In this document: piece after piece, positions 1-8,479 of the stretch | Position numbering within the stretch: position 1 is the first letter of the stretch | Layout of the letters: each line of letters begins with the position of its first letter | Source of the DNA: Aphanizomenon flos-aquae FACHB-1287 | GTDB lineage: Bacteria > Cyanobacteriota > Cyanobacteriia > Cyanobacteriales > Nostocaceae | Reading direction: 5' to 3' | Assembly (NCBI RefSeq): GCF_014698755.1 | Contig: NZ_JACJTO010000040.1 | Location: 1-41,159 of the forward strand | DNA length: 41,159 nucleotides | Notes under the pieces: model-generated | Database searches by the model: none | What the model saw: the letters and a program-made list of their open reading frames with translations, nothing else | Told to the model about the DNA's origin: nothing | Program-made: the position numbers and the translations under genes

Positions 1-159
1 AAGATGTTAGATAAATTCCGCTATCTTCAAGCTTGTATGTGTCAACAAATCAGTTATGTTCATTGGATGGAAGATATTATGAAATGTTGACATTTTTACC
101 CTTGATAATACTACTATACTTAAATATGTAAAGTTTTGTAACGACATTCAACATTTCTG

Positions 160-310
160 CCCTAAACTATATAAATCACTAATAAATAATGGTTTACCCA
201 TTGACTGTTCAGGAGCGCAATATTCAGCAGATCCAATTACCGCACTTTTGACAATATTGAAAATTATCAGGGTTAGGAAAAAGACAGTCAGGATTAAGAC
301 ATTGACGCAT
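160..310 (-). pseudogene. Remnant of a 4-Cys-prefix Ser/Thr protein kinase
   Basis: The minus strand from 310 to 224 opens with ATG and encodes a 28 aa peptide with a C-x4-C / C-x2-C pattern (MRQCLNPDC, then YCQKCGNW). This is the zinc-finger-like prefix at the start of many cyanobacterial Ser/Thr kinases. It stops at a TGA. In an overlapping shifted frame, 234 to 160 reads EYCAPEQSMGKP followed by SDLYSLG, which matches the APE motif and helix-F Asp region of a kinase catalytic domain (subdomains VIII-IX). The ATP-binding lobe and catalytic loop between these parts are missing, as is everything after SDLYSLG. The locus is therefore an internally deleted, frameshifted relic. The motif matches are seen directly; the family assignment rests on known conserved kinase motifs. 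Confidence 0.6.
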
Positions 311-445
311 AGACTCACCATCAAAGCTTTATTGTAATTTTACCCTAATTAATCAAGATTTACGCAAAATCTCTCAAAACCTCATTTCTCTGCGTCTGGA
401 AGGGTTCATTTAAAAAAAATATATAATATAACTTAACTAACACCC

Positions 446-478
446 AGATCCCTGATTTCTCTAAGAAATTGGGGATCT
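446..478. repeat. Short palindromic hairpin repeat
   Basis: Two 15-base arms (AGATCCCTGATTTCT and AGAAATTGGGGATCT) are separated by CTA and pair with only G-T wobbles as exceptions. This kind of ATCCC...GGGAT palindrome is widely dispersed in Nostocales genomes. It lies 70 bases before the epimerase start and could also act as a transcript-end hairpin. Confidence 0.6.
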
Positions 479-547
479 ATCTTCTCAAATTATGCTACAA
501 TTACGCACTGACTTCAACTATCCCCAAAAACCCCAACATCCAATTTC

Positions 548-1504
548 ATGACCAAAAAACGTATTTTAGTTACAGGTGCAAGTGGCTGTATCGGTCACTA
601 TATCACTGAAGCCCTAATTCAAAACACCAACTACGAATTGTATCTACTAGTTAGAAATCCCGATAAATTGCAAATTGATACTACAGTCCGTCCTGATATC
701 ACTGTTATTCAGGGTGATATGCAAGAGATTGGTAAATTCTCTAATTTACTCAAAACCATTGATATCGCCGTATTAACAGCCACTTCCTGGGGTGGTGAGG
801 GCATTTTTGATATTAATGTCTTCAAAACTCTAGAATTAATGAGTTTGTTAAATCCTGAAAAATGTGAGCAGGTAATTTATTTTTCTACTGCGAGTGTCTT
901 AAATAACAATAATCAACCACTTAAAGAAGCCGGGGAAATTGGGACAGATTATATCCGGTCTAAATATGATTGTTTACATCAAATCGAAAAATTAGCAATT
1001 TTCCCGAAAATTACCACAGTTTTTCCTACCTTAGTATTAGGTGGTGATGACAAAAAACCTTATTCTCATCTTACCTCTGGTATTCCCGAAGTTACTAGCT
1101 ATATTGATATCATTCGTTTTTTACAAGCAGATAGCAGTTTTCACTTTATTCATGGGCGAGATATTGCCACAGTTATCCAATATTTAATTGATTATCCCCC
1201 ACAACAGCGAGATCCACGCCGATTTGTTTTAGGACAGTCTGCCTTAACTGCTAATCAAGCCATTGAAGAAGTTTGTGCTTATTTAAGTAAAAAGATTTAT
1301 TTCCGCATTCCTCTATCTATAGGTTTAGCAAACGTGATTATTGCTATATTCCGCATTCAAATGGCAGCCTGGGATAGATTCTGTATGAATTATCGTCATT
1401 TTAGCTATGCTCATGCTATTAATCCTAGCAGTTTCAATTTACCTAATTACTGTGTAACAATGACCGACGTTTTGAAAATTAGCGGAGTGAAGGCGGGAAT
1501 TTAG
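548..1504 (+). CDS. NAD(P)-dependent epimerase/dehydratase-like (extended SDR)
   Basis: This 318 aa protein is an extended short-chain dehydrogenase/reductase. The Rossmann nucleotide-binding motif is seen at the very N terminus (GASGCIG, about residues 10-16), and a catalytic Y-x3-K (YIRSK) lies near residue 138. Family members epimerise, dehydrate or reduce nucleotide sugars, flavonoid-like substrates or thioesters. The substrate here cannot be read from the sequence. The usual C-terminal substrate domain is present, so the gene looks complete. It stands alone: the next gene downstream is on the opposite strand. The ATG at 548 starts directly before the Rossmann strand, as is usual for the family, so no alternative start is needed. 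Confidence 0.8.
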   Translation: MTKKRILVTGASGCIGHYITEALIQNTNYELYLLVRNPDKLQIDTTVRPDITVIQGDMQEIGKFSNLLKTIDIAVLTATSWGGEGIFDINVFKTLELMSLLNPEKCEQVIYFSTASVLNNNNQPLKEAGEIGTDYIRSKYDCLHQIEKLAIFPKITTVFPTLVLGGDDKKPYSHLTSGIPEVTSYIDIIRFLQADSSFHFIHGRDIATVIQYLIDYPPQQRDPRRFVLGQSALTANQAIEEVCAYLSKKIYFRIPLSIGLANVIIAIFRIQMAAWDRFCMNYRHFSYAHAINPSSFNLPNYCVTMTDVLKISGVKAGI

Positions 1505-1861
1505 ATCCCAGCCATTTTCAGGTATAGTCGGTTTTAACCGACTACTGGAACTTGATAATTCATAAGTTTAAATTATTGATTTTCAATTTTCAATAAGTTT
1601 TTTTAAAAAAAATTTTTGTTTTCAGGGTTCAGCGGTGGAAATATGTGGTATATTAGGGATACTAATATAATGGGAATATAAGCAAAAATATTATTGAGGC
1701 ATACACTCCCATTGTAAAAATAGCACTTTCAGAAAAAAAAGTCAAGGGATTTTGACCACAAAAAAAAAGCCACAAAAAATTTTTTCAATTTTTTTTCTCT
1801 GAGTCAGAATTGTACATTAAAAAACGTCGTCAATCCTGATTCAGGCATTATTTTATTGAGG
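1505..1861. other. AT-rich spacer between convergent genes
   Basis: No gene is seen between the convergent epimerase and permease genes. It holds the palindrome at 1525-1544 and several runs of A and T (around 1600-1620, 1730-1750 and 1760-1800) that could help end transcription from both sides. Confidence 0.5.
1525..1544. repeat. Perfect palindrome, terminator-like or dispersed repeat
   Basis: TAGTCGGTT-TT-AACCGACTA is a perfect inverted repeat 20 bases after the epimerase stop codon. No clean T-tract follows, so it may be a dispersed palindrome rather than a strong intrinsic terminator. Confidence 0.5.
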
Positions 1862-3190
1862 TTATTCGTTTAATGTTACCTCAATATTTTCTGTGGAATT
1901 AATCTGACGAAATATAAAATGCCATATCAGTCCAAGAGCCATTAACCCAATACCAATTAACCAGTAGCGCCATTCAATGCAAAAAGCCAGCAACAGCGAA
2001 GACCAACAAGATAGCCAAGATATCCATTTTGGATATAACCGTTCTTCGTTACTGATTTGTAATGCAGCTAGACTGACAATGGCACTTCGGTATAAAGCCC
2101 CAAATGTCCCAAAAGACCAAGTAACTTTTACGTCACCGATGAATACAAGAAGGGCGATGATAATACCTACAGCGATGACGGCTAAATCAGGTGTTGTCCC
2201 CGCACTATTCAACTTGGTAAAAAAATTAGGCATATCTCCACGACGTGCCATTGCTAACAGCAAGCGAGATACACCCAAAACCGTAGTTAATAAGATACTC
2301 AGCATAGAAGTGACAGCGCCAACAGCTAAGAAATTAGAAACAAAGGGAATACCAAAACTATCAGCTACTGCTTTTAAAGGTGCTGCATTCAATCTAGTTG
2401 CTTCAGCAAACGCATCTGAACCAATTGATCCCAAACTGATGACTGCTACGCAAATATAAAGGAGCATGGTGGCAATTATAGTGAAAATAATCGCTCTGGG
2501 GATACTCTTTTTAGGATCTACGATTTCTTCACCAACCATAGAAATGCGAGCAGCACCATTATAGGAAACAAACATTAAAGCCACTGATTGCAGAAAATTA
2601 ATTGTCCAGTGATGAGAGTTTGTGCTTGAAAAAGTCAATTTCTCAAACCCATGAGTAAAGCAGAAAAAGAACCCCACAATAATTAAACAAAGTAGAGACA
2701 GGATGGTGATAGAAACAACTACAATAGTTGATATTTTAGAACTCCGCATCCCCCCCAAAACAATGAAAGTGATCAAAAATACAGCAGTTTCCGCTACAGG
2801 GACTAAAATCCCAGAATCGGTCATACCGAGATTATTTAAAAGATAGCCAGAAAATCCCAGGGCTGCGGTAGCTGCTACGGCAGTTTTGCTTAAAAGATAG
2901 ATCCAGCCGCCAGTAAAGCCTAACCAGGGCGTTAAGTATTTATAACCATATTCATAGATACCACCACTAACAGGATGATTAACAGCAAGTTGGGCGAGGT
3001 TGAGACTGTTACAAGCTGCTAATAAGCCAGCAACTATTAAGGCAGCGATCGCCGCTGAACCAGATATCTCAGCAGCAAGACCAATACTGACAAAAATCCC
3101 CGCGCCAATGACTGATGCTAATCCCATGATTGCCGCACTTAGCCAATCTAACTCTCGTTTCAGTTGCTTTGGCGGATTTTCATTTAACAT
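1862..3190 (-). CDS. APC-family amino acid permease
   Basis: This 442 aa membrane protein has about twelve hydrophobic segments. The first carries the G-x-G-I-F signature (LASVIGAGIFVSIG, about residues 24-37) of the amino acid-polyamine-organocation superfamily, where the unwound helix 1 binds the substrate amino group. It probably imports an amino acid or amine by cation-coupled secondary transport across the plasma membrane; the substrate is unknown. The ATG at 3190 is preceded by AAAGGAA at about 8 bases, a good ribosome-binding site. It lies 98 bases after the PrpF-type gene on the same strand and most of that gap is a tandem duplication, so the two are probably co-transcribed. Confidence 0.85.
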   Translation of the reverse strand: MLNENPPKQLKRELDWLSAAIMGLASVIGAGIFVSIGLAAEISGSAAIAALIVAGLLAACNSLNLAQLAVNHPVSGGIYEYGYKYLTPWLGFTGGWIYLLSKTAVAATAALGFSGYLLNNLGMTDSGILVPVAETAVFLITFIVLGGMRSSKISTIVVVSITILSLLCLIIVGFFFCFTHGFEKLTFSSTNSHHWTINFLQSVALMFVSYNGAARISMVGEEIVDPKKSIPRAIIFTIIATMLLYICVAVISLGSIGSDAFAEATRLNAAPLKAVADSFGIPFVSNFLAVGAVTSMLSILLTTVLGVSRLLLAMARRGDMPNFFTKLNSAGTTPDLAVIAVGIIIALLVFIGDVKVTWSFGTFGALYRSAIVSLAALQISNEERLYPKWISWLSCWSSLLLAFCIEWRYWLIGIGLMALGLIWHFIFRQINSTENIEVTLNE

Positions 3191-3353
3191 AGTGTTTCCT
3201 TTGAATTGATCTAATTCAACAAACGACTTGATACATAAACATTACCCGAGACGCACAATTCGCACATAGTGTTTCCTTTGAATTGATCTAATTCAACAAA
3301 CGACTTGATACATAAACATTACCTGATAAAAGCAGACGCACAGTTCGCACAAT
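3189..3353. repeat. 77-base tandem duplication at the prpF-like/permease junction
   Basis: The block starting ATAGTGTTTCC at 3189 recurs at 3266 and the two copies are near identical over about 58 bases. The match continues to the CGCAC at 3265, after a small deletion of about 9-11 bases in the first copy. The second copy holds the last codons of the PrpF-type gene and its stop; the first copy repeats them and supplies the permease ribosome-binding site. On the minus strand the duplication creates an 18-codon open frame (3267-3211) with its own ATG and the same AAAGGAA site. Confidence 0.9.
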
Positions 3354-4373
3354 GCCCGCACTTTCAACAATCATGGACGAATCTTGATTAGTTGTCACCA
3401 AAGAAACCTCAATTTTCCCAGCAGGATGCTCAATTATCACCATTTCATTGCCAGAACCTATTGAAGTAGTAATACCTTCGGCAACAGAACCTTTCAGGAG
3501 ACTACAGCAACCCACACAAATTGCACCTGTGACAGCATGGGCGCTATGGCAAACATTGGGGACAAAATAACGGGAGGTAATGTTTCCTCCATAACGTGGC
3601 GGTGCAATAATCGCAAATTTAGGAATTACACTATTTGTAACATCACCTAGTCCCATTCGTTCACCAGCAATGCGGCGAATTCTGGCAATTCGGGCTAAGA
3701 AAGCTGTGTCTGCATCTAGTTCTGCCTTGGTTTCATAACCAGTTTTACCTAAATCATTAGCTCGTGCTATGACCATAGGCATGGCGACATCAAGACAAGT
3801 AACCTCAACTCCCTCGATTTCTTCACGACAATAGCCGGTTGGTAAAAGTTGACCTGTTTTAGAACCGACAATATCCATGAAGTTGAGTAAAACTGGTGTT
3901 GCTGTCCCTGGTACACCGTCAATGGACATATCACCATCGTATATAATTTGTCCTTGAGGGGTCAGGACTAGAGCTTCTATTAGTGCATTGGTATTGACGT
4001 TACGGATTTTGACAATAGTTTTCTGATCCATTGCGGTCACAAGACCTCTGGTAATGGCTGCATGACCGATAGCAGCAACCATGTTACCGCAGGATGGACT
4101 CCAATCAATCTCCGCCTGATTAATGCTCACTTGACCGAAGAGATAATCTACATCAGCCCAAGGATGTGGAGATGGTGAGAATATGGCAACTTTGCTGGTT
4201 AGTGTTGTTGCGCCTCCGATTCCGTCTATTTGGCGGTCATCTGGTGAACCCATTGCGGCTAGAATTATCTTGTCTCGGATAGTTGTATCTGTGGGTAAAT
4301 CTGACTGCAAAAAAAACGGTCCACGAGATGTGCCGCTACGGAATAATAAACATGGGATTGCTAACTGTTTCAT
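3288..4373 (-). CDS. PrpF-family isomerase (4-oxalomesaconate tautomerase / methylaconitate isomerase-like)
   Basis: About 361 aa from the ATG at 4373; the frame can be extended to an ATG at 4382 or a GTG at 4385. The N terminus (LLFRSGTSRGPFFL) and the segment SPSCGNMVAAIGHAAI match the PrpF/diaminopimelate-epimerase fold, in which a Cys/Ser-Gly-Asn loop carries out proton transfer. Family members isomerise 2-methylaconitate or tautomerise 4-oxalomesaconate in propionate or gallate breakdown. The actual substrate here is not evident. The gene is complete, and its last codons are duplicated just downstream. Pairing with an amino acid permease suggests use of a small imported acid, which is inference only. 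Confidence 0.8.
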   Translation of the reverse strand: MKQLAIPCLLFRSGTSRGPFFLQSDLPTDTTIRDKIILAAMGSPDDRQIDGIGGATTLTSKVAIFSPSPHPWADVDYLFGQVSINQAEIDWSPSCGNMVAAIGHAAITRGLVTAMDQKTIVKIRNVNTNALIEALVLTPQGQIIYDGDMSIDGVPGTATPVLLNFMDIVGSKTGQLLPTGYCREEIEGVEVTCLDVAMPMVIARANDLGKTGYETKAELDADTAFLARIARIRRIAGERMGLGDVTNSVIPKFAIIAPPRYGGNITSRYFVPNVCHSAHAVTGAICVGCCSLLKGSVAEGITTSIGSGNEMVIIEHPAGKIEVSLVTTNQDSSMIVESAGIVRTVRLLLSGNVYVSSRLLN

Positions 4374-5264
4374 AGATAACATCACGGGAGATTACCAACC
4401 CAGCGTTTTAGTTCTGGAGTTTTAACAATGCAATGAAAAGTTGCTCTGATTGTATTATTATGACTGTAATCAATGATGACTCCAAAATTAGCGGCGTGAA
4501 AAAAGGCAAATCATTATTTTGTCAGCAGTACAAAACCATAAGCCTTTGGAAGGCAACTATATGATGATTTTTTCAACCCACTTTTTTATAGTTCTTTGAT
4601 AGTACATGACCGAAAAGACGGGACACAAGCCCCGTCCTTCTAGGACGGCTTTATGTTAAAATTTGGTCATAGTCGCCATAGGGCATTGGGAGACTTTAAA
4701 CGGACATGGAGGGACGATAAGACCACTTGTGGCGTGTTTCATTGAAGTGTCAAGAATTACCGCACCTTCAGGTCGGTGAGTATGTCAACTAAGGCTCTTA
4801 AAACCATCCTTGTCGCTTGTATCTCAGCACGCTTTGTAACTGAGCTTTACACTTACTGGGATATTTATGTAAAACCCCAATTTAGTTTTATCCTGTATCC
4901 TGGAATAGTGGACTTAAAAAAACTTCGGACTTCCCGATAGATCAGGTTATAAACAGCCTTTCTAGAGACTAGTAGCAATATTTAAGCCCCAATCTATGTA
5001 ACCCCAGAGATGTAAACACTTGCAAAGCGTGCCATCAATAGTTACACTTTTTAAAATATTCTCATTTTTGTTTAGCGATTATCCAAACACTTCCACAGCT
5101 AGTTCTTGACAGAGACCTAAATCTGTGGTAGTGGGTCGGTATTGTCAAACTCAAAATCAGCAATAAAAAAACTTAGAGATTCCTCTAATTGGCGGTTTCC
5201 ACCATGCAGAACCTCTGTAAGAAAATTGCTTTGTAAACATAACTATCCAGGAGGCTTATAGTCA
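4374..5264. other. Intergenic region upstream of psbB
   Basis: Beyond the miniature element at 4607-4788, no coding sequence is supported. The last 470 bases are the psbB leader and promoter region. A TTGACA at 5105-5110 is present, but the hexamer 17 bases later (TAGTGG) is a poor -10, so I do not call a promoter. AGGAGG sits about 10 bases before the psbB ATG and is an excellent ribosome-binding site. Confidence 0.5.
4607..4788 (+). mobile_element. Miniature IS200/IS605-like element, copy A (possible orphan guide-RNA scaffold)
   Basis: A 182-base non-coding block that recurs at 32080-32263 with the same order of parts: TGACCGAAAA start, an AGCCCCGTCCT..AGGACGG hairpin, TAGTCGC.ATAGGG.ATTGGGAGACT.TAAACGGACA, GTGTCAAG, a second hairpin, and the end TATGTCAA. 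Hairpins just inside both ends and a TCAA right boundary are typical of IS200/IS605 elements. The stretch before the right end resembles the region that forms omega/reRNA next to TnpB genes. No transposase or TnpB frame is present, so it would be non-autonomous. Repetition and hairpins are seen; the family link is inference. Confidence 0.6.
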
Positions 5265-6791
5265 ATGGGACTACCTTGGTATCGAGTACATACAGTCGTT
5301 CTGAACGATCCAGGTCGGCTGATTTCCGTACACTTAATGCACACAGCTTTAGTAGCTGGCTGGGCGGGTTCAATGGCATTGTACGAACTAGCCGTTTATA
5401 ACCCTAGTGATCCAATTCTTAACCCCATGTGGCGACAAGGGATGTTCGTACTTCCTTTTATGGCACGTTTAGGCGTAACCGAATCTTGGGGCGGCTGGAG
5501 TGTAACTGGTGGTACAGCAGTAGACCCCGGTTTCTGGTCATTTGAAGGCGTTGCTGCGGCTCACATCGTTCTCTCTGGTTTATTATTCTTGGCTGCGGTG
5601 TGGCACTGGGTTTTCTGGGATTTGGAACTCTTTAGAGATCCTCGCACTGGTGAACCTGCCCTAGACTTGCCAAAAATGTTTGGTATTCACCTGTTCTTAT
5701 CCGGTTTACTTTGTTTTGGTTTTGGCGCTTTCCACCAAACTGGACTCTTTGGTCCAGGAATGTGGGTATCTGATGCTTACGGAATCACTGGTAGTATTCA
5801 GCCAGTAGCACCAGAATGGGGTCCGGCTGGATTTAACCCTTATAATCCAGGTGGTATTGTTGCTCACCACATTGCAGCGGGTGTAGTCGGTATTATCGCG
5901 GGTTTATTCCATCTCACAGTTAGACCGCCCGAAAGGCTCTACAAAGCCCTACGGATGGGTAATATTGAAACCGTACTTTCCAGTAGTATCGCGGCAGTAT
6001 TCTTTGCTGCTTTCGTAGTCGCTGGAACTATGTGGTACGGTAACGCTGCTACCCCCATTGAATTGTTTGGACCTACCCGCTATCAGTGGGATCAAGGTTA
6101 CTTCCGTCAAGAAATTCAGCGTCGTGTACAAACCAGTGTTGCCGATGGCGCTACTTTGACCGAAGCTTGGGCGCAAATTCCTGAAAAATTGGCATTCTAC
6201 GATTACGTTGGCAATAGCCCTGCTAAAGGTGGTCTATTCCGTACAGGTCCAATGGTGAAAGGTGATGGTATTGCTGAATCTTGGCAAGGTCACGCTGTGT
6301 TCACAGATGCTGAAGGACGGGAATTAACAGTTCGTCGTTTACCTAACTTCTTTGAAACTTTCCCAGTAATTTTGACCGATAAAGATGGTGTTGTCCGCGC
6401 TGACATCCCCTTCCGTCGAGCAGAATCTAAATACAGCTTTGAACAAACTGGCGTGACTGTCAGCTTCTACGGTGGTAATCTGAATGGTCAAACCTTTACA
6501 GACCCCGCTGATGTTAAGAAGTATGCCCGGAAAGCTCAAGGTGGGGAAATCTTTGAATTTGACAGAGAAACCTTGAACTCTGACGGTGTATTCCGTACTT
6601 CTCCTAGAGGTTGGTTTACTTTCGGTCATGCTGTATTCGCTTTGTTATTCTTCTTTGGTCACTTGTGGCACGGTTCACGGACAATCTACCGTGATGTATT
6701 TGCCGGTGTGGAAATTGAAGAAGAACAAGTTGAATGGGGTCTTTTCCAGAAGTTGGGTGACAAGACAACTCGCCGGAGAACGGAAGCTTAA
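5265..6791 (+). CDS. psbB: Photosystem II CP47 chlorophyll apoprotein
   Basis: This 508 aa protein has the length and sequence of CP47, the inner antenna of photosystem II that binds chlorophyll a and passes excitation to the D1/D2 reaction centre in the thylakoid membrane. The N terminus [12 protein letters not shown] is diagnostic. Six transmembrane helices carry chlorophyll-binding His pairs (for example [20 protein letters not shown] and [11 protein letters not shown]), and the long lumenal loop lies at about residues 260-450 before the last helix ([20 protein letters not shown]). AGGAGG precedes the start. It is followed by a hairpin and then psbT, the usual cyanobacterial order. Confidence 0.99.
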   Translation: MGLPWYRVHTVVLNDPGRLISVHLMHTALVAGWAGSMALYELAVYNPSDPILNPMWRQGMFVLPFMARLGVTESWGGWSVTGGTAVDPGFWSFEGVAAAHIVLSGLLFLAAVWHWVFWDLELFRDPRTGEPALDLPKMFGIHLFLSGLLCFGFGAFHQTGLFGPGMWVSDAYGITGSIQPVAPEWGPAGFNPYNPGGIVAHHIAAGVVGIIAGLFHLTVRPPERLYKALRMGNIETVLSSSIAAVFFAAFVVAGTMWYGNAATPIELFGPTRYQWDQGYFRQEIQRRVQTSVADGATLTEAWAQIPEKLAFYDYVGNSPAKGGLFRTGPMVKGDGIAESWQGHAVFTDAEGRELTVRRLPNFFETFPVILTDKDGVVRADIPFRRAESKYSFEQTGVTVSFYGGNLNGQTFTDPADVKKYARKAQGGEIFEFDRETLNSDGVFRTSPRGWFTFGHAVFALLFFFGHLWHGSRTIYRDVFAGVEIEEEQVEWGLFQKLGDKTTRRRTEA

Positions 6792-6806
6792 AACTTGGAT
6801 CAGGTG

Positions 6807-6828
6807 TGAAGTAGAAAAATCTACTTCA
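6807..6828 (+). terminator. Hairpin between psbB and psbT
   Basis: TGAAGTAGA-AAAA-TCTACTTCA is a perfect 9 bp stem with an AAAA loop, 15 bases after the psbB stop and followed by TGCTTTTTCC. It may be a partial terminator or a 3' stabiliser that sets the psbB to psbT transcript ratio. Confidence 0.6.
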
Positions 6829-6889
6829 TGCTTTTTCCCCGGTTTGGTAAACTAAAATTACTGGCTCAATAGGCACAGATCTGAAAAAT

Positions 6890-6994
6890 ATGGAAAGTGT
6901 TGCTTACATCTTGATTTTAGCCCTAGCAATAGGTGTACTCTTTTTTTCAATCGCCTTCCGCGAACCCCCCCGGTTTGAGAAAAAAGATAAGTAG
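6890..6994 (+). CDS. psbT: Photosystem II reaction centre protein T
   Basis: A 34 aa peptide with one transmembrane helix (MESVAYILIL, then ALAIGVLFFSIAF) and a polar tail REPPRFEKK. This matches PsbT, a small subunit at the photosystem II dimer interface that helps stabilise the QA region. It lies 98 bases after psbB on the same strand, the standard cyanobacterial and chloroplast order. The length is normal for the family (31-35 aa). Confidence 0.95.
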   Translation: MESVAYILILALAIGVLFFSIAFREPPRFEKKDK

Positions 6995-7031
6995 TTAGTT
7001 ATTCCCAATTTGTGAGGGAATATATGCTAAT

Positions 7032-7069
7032 AATATCCGTTGTTACTGATAATAGTAGCAACGGATATT
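7032..7069 (+). terminator. Strong hairpin after psbT
   Basis: Arms AATATCCGTTGTTACT and AGTAGCAACGGATATT pair over 16 bp with one wobble around a GATAAT loop, followed by CTGTTTT. This is a likely end point for the psbB-psbT transcript. Confidence 0.65.
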
Positions 7070-7102
7070 CTGTTTTAGGTATTAAAACTCAGATATCACC
7101 TG

Positions 7103-7137
7103 TTCCCTTTTACCTATTACCCATTCCCTATTCACCG
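7103..7137. repeat. STRR heptamer repeat
   Basis: Five consecutive 7-base units (TTCCCTT, TTACCTA, TTACCCA, TTCCCTA, TTCACCG) around the consensus TTCCCTA. Shorter versions on either strand lie near 9283, 15091, 15478 and 20185. Confidence 0.75.
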
Positions 7138-7303
7138 CCATATATGATATAATTTTATGTCTGGAAGTTGATATGTGTTAAGACTAGCTATTCTAAGCTA
7201 GGATAAGACAGCAATGTAAGTGGAAATTGTCATCCCCCTACTTACATATAAACTGAATTTATGACAAAACCTTTACGGAGACTAGACCCAGGAATACATT
7301 AGC

Positions 7304-8356
7304 ATGGTCAATCAGAACTTAACCGCTACAGAAATTGGATTTACCCACGAAGATTTCGCTGCTCTACTAGATAAATACGACTATCATTTCAGCCCTGGTG
7401 ATGTCGTACCGGGTACAGTTTTCAGTATAGAGCCGCGCGGCGCTCTGATTGACATAGGTGCGAAAACCGCAGCATATATACCCATACAAGAAATGTCTAT
7501 TAACCGGGTTGATGCCCCGGAAGAAGTCTTACAATCAAACGAAACGCGGGAATTTTTCATCCTTACCGATGAAAATGAAGATGGTCAGCTCACCCTTTCA
7601 ATTCGTCGGATTGAGTATATGCGGGCTTGGGAGCGAGTACGACAGCTACAAGCAGAAGATGCTACTGTCCGCTCTGGTGTTTTCGCAACCAACCGTGGTG
7701 GTGCATTAGTGCGAATTGAAGGACTGCGCGGCTTTATCCCCGGTTCTCATATTAGCACTCGCAAACCCAAGGAAGATTTGGTAGGCGAAGAACTGCCTTT
7801 GAAATTCTTAGAAGTAGATGAAGAGCGTAACCGCTTAGTTCTCTCCCATCGTCGAGCACTAGTTGAGCGCAAGATGAACCGCTTGGAAGTTGGCGAAGTG
7901 GTTATCGGTACTGTTCGCGGTATCAAACCTTACGGTGCTTTCATTGATATTGGTGGCGTGAGCGGATTACTTCATATTTCTGAGATTTCCCACGAGCATA
8001 TTGATACTCCTCATAGTGTATTCAATGTCAATGATGAAGTGAAAGTAATGATCATTGATTTGGATGCTGAAAGGGGACGGATTTCGCTGTCTACTAAACA
8101 GTTAGAACCCGAACCTGGTGACATGATCAAAAACCGTGATTTGGTTTACGATAAGGCCGAAGAAATGGCAGCTAAGTATCGGGAACAATTGCTTGCCAAA
8201 CAGCAGGGTATTACTACACCTGTAGAAGCAGCACCTGTGGAAGCTACGGATGTGGAAACTGTAGCTGGAGACGTTGCACCTGCGGAAGCTGTACTTGAGG
8301 AAGAAGTTCCCCCAGCAACAGAAATTGAAGAAGAGATCCCCCCAGCTATTGAATAA
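7304..8356 (+). CDS. rps1: 30S ribosomal protein S1 (cyanobacterial short form)
   Basis: This 350 aa protein contains three S1 RNA-binding domains of the OB fold, each with the typical pattern: PGDVVPGTVFSIEPRGALIDIGAKTAAYIP (about residues 31-60), a middle copy around RSGVFATNRGGALVRIEGLRGFIPGSH, and VIGTVRGIKPYGAFIDIGGVSGLLHISE. S1 recruits mRNA to the 30S subunit. Cyanobacteria and plastids have this three-domain form rather than the six-domain enterobacterial one. The C-terminal tail of about 50 residues is rich in Glu, Ala, Pro and Val and probably disordered. It has its own terminator (8407-8433) and a leader of about 230 bases. Confidence 0.95.
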   Translation: MVNQNLTATEIGFTHEDFAALLDKYDYHFSPGDVVPGTVFSIEPRGALIDIGAKTAAYIPIQEMSINRVDAPEEVLQSNETREFFILTDENEDGQLTLSIRRIEYMRAWERVRQLQAEDATVRSGVFATNRGGALVRIEGLRGFIPGSHISTRKPKEDLVGEELPLKFLEVDEERNRLVLSHRRALVERKMNRLEVGEVVIGTVRGIKPYGAFIDIGGVSGLLHISEISHEHIDTPHSVFNVNDEVKVMIIDLDAERGRISLSTKQLEPEPGDMIKNRDLVYDKAEEMAAKYREQLLAKQQGITTPVEAAPVEATDVETVAGDVAPAEAVLEEEVPPATEIEEEIPPAIE

Positions 8357-8406
8357 TAGATTGATAATTTTCAGTAATTACAACTCGGATTGTTAAAGTA
8401 TATGAC

Positions 8407-8433
8407 AAAGAGGGGAAAACCCTCTTTTTTTTT
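8407..8433 (+). terminator. Intrinsic terminator of rps1
   Basis: AAAGAGGG-GAAAA-CCCTCTTT forms an 8 bp stem followed by a run of T, about 50 bases after the rps1 stop codon. It is a textbook rho-independent terminator. Confidence 0.9.
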
Positions 8434-8479
8434 ACTTACAATCTAAAGTCAGCAATTAATATGAGTAAGGTGGGATATT

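Larger units (their letters stand above)
1..547. other. Intergenic region before the epimerase gene
   Basis: Apart from the kinase relic (160-310) and a hairpin repeat (446-478), no supported gene is seen. A short open frame enters from the left edge and stops at 90 (ending in MEDIMKC). It could be the tail of something outside the window, but it has no recognisable motif. Confidence 0.4.
6995..7303. other. psbT-rps1 spacer with STRR heptamers
   Basis: Besides the hairpin at 7032-7069, positions 7103-7137 hold five tandem heptamers of TTCCCTA type, a short tandemly repeated repetitive sequence common in heterocystous cyanobacteria. The rest is the long leader of rps1, with a small CTAGCT/AGCTAG inverted repeat near 7184-7201. 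No gene is seen. Confidence 0.6.

Noticed and set aside
1977-2459. 160-codon plus-strand frame over the permease gene
   Set aside because: It is antisense to a clear membrane protein gene with good family motifs, and its own product is low-complexity and unrecognised.
4827-5032. 10-base inverted repeat GCACGCTTTG / CAAAGCGTGC upstream of psbB
   Set aside because: The arms are 186 bases apart with no other sign of a mobile element. It may be chance.
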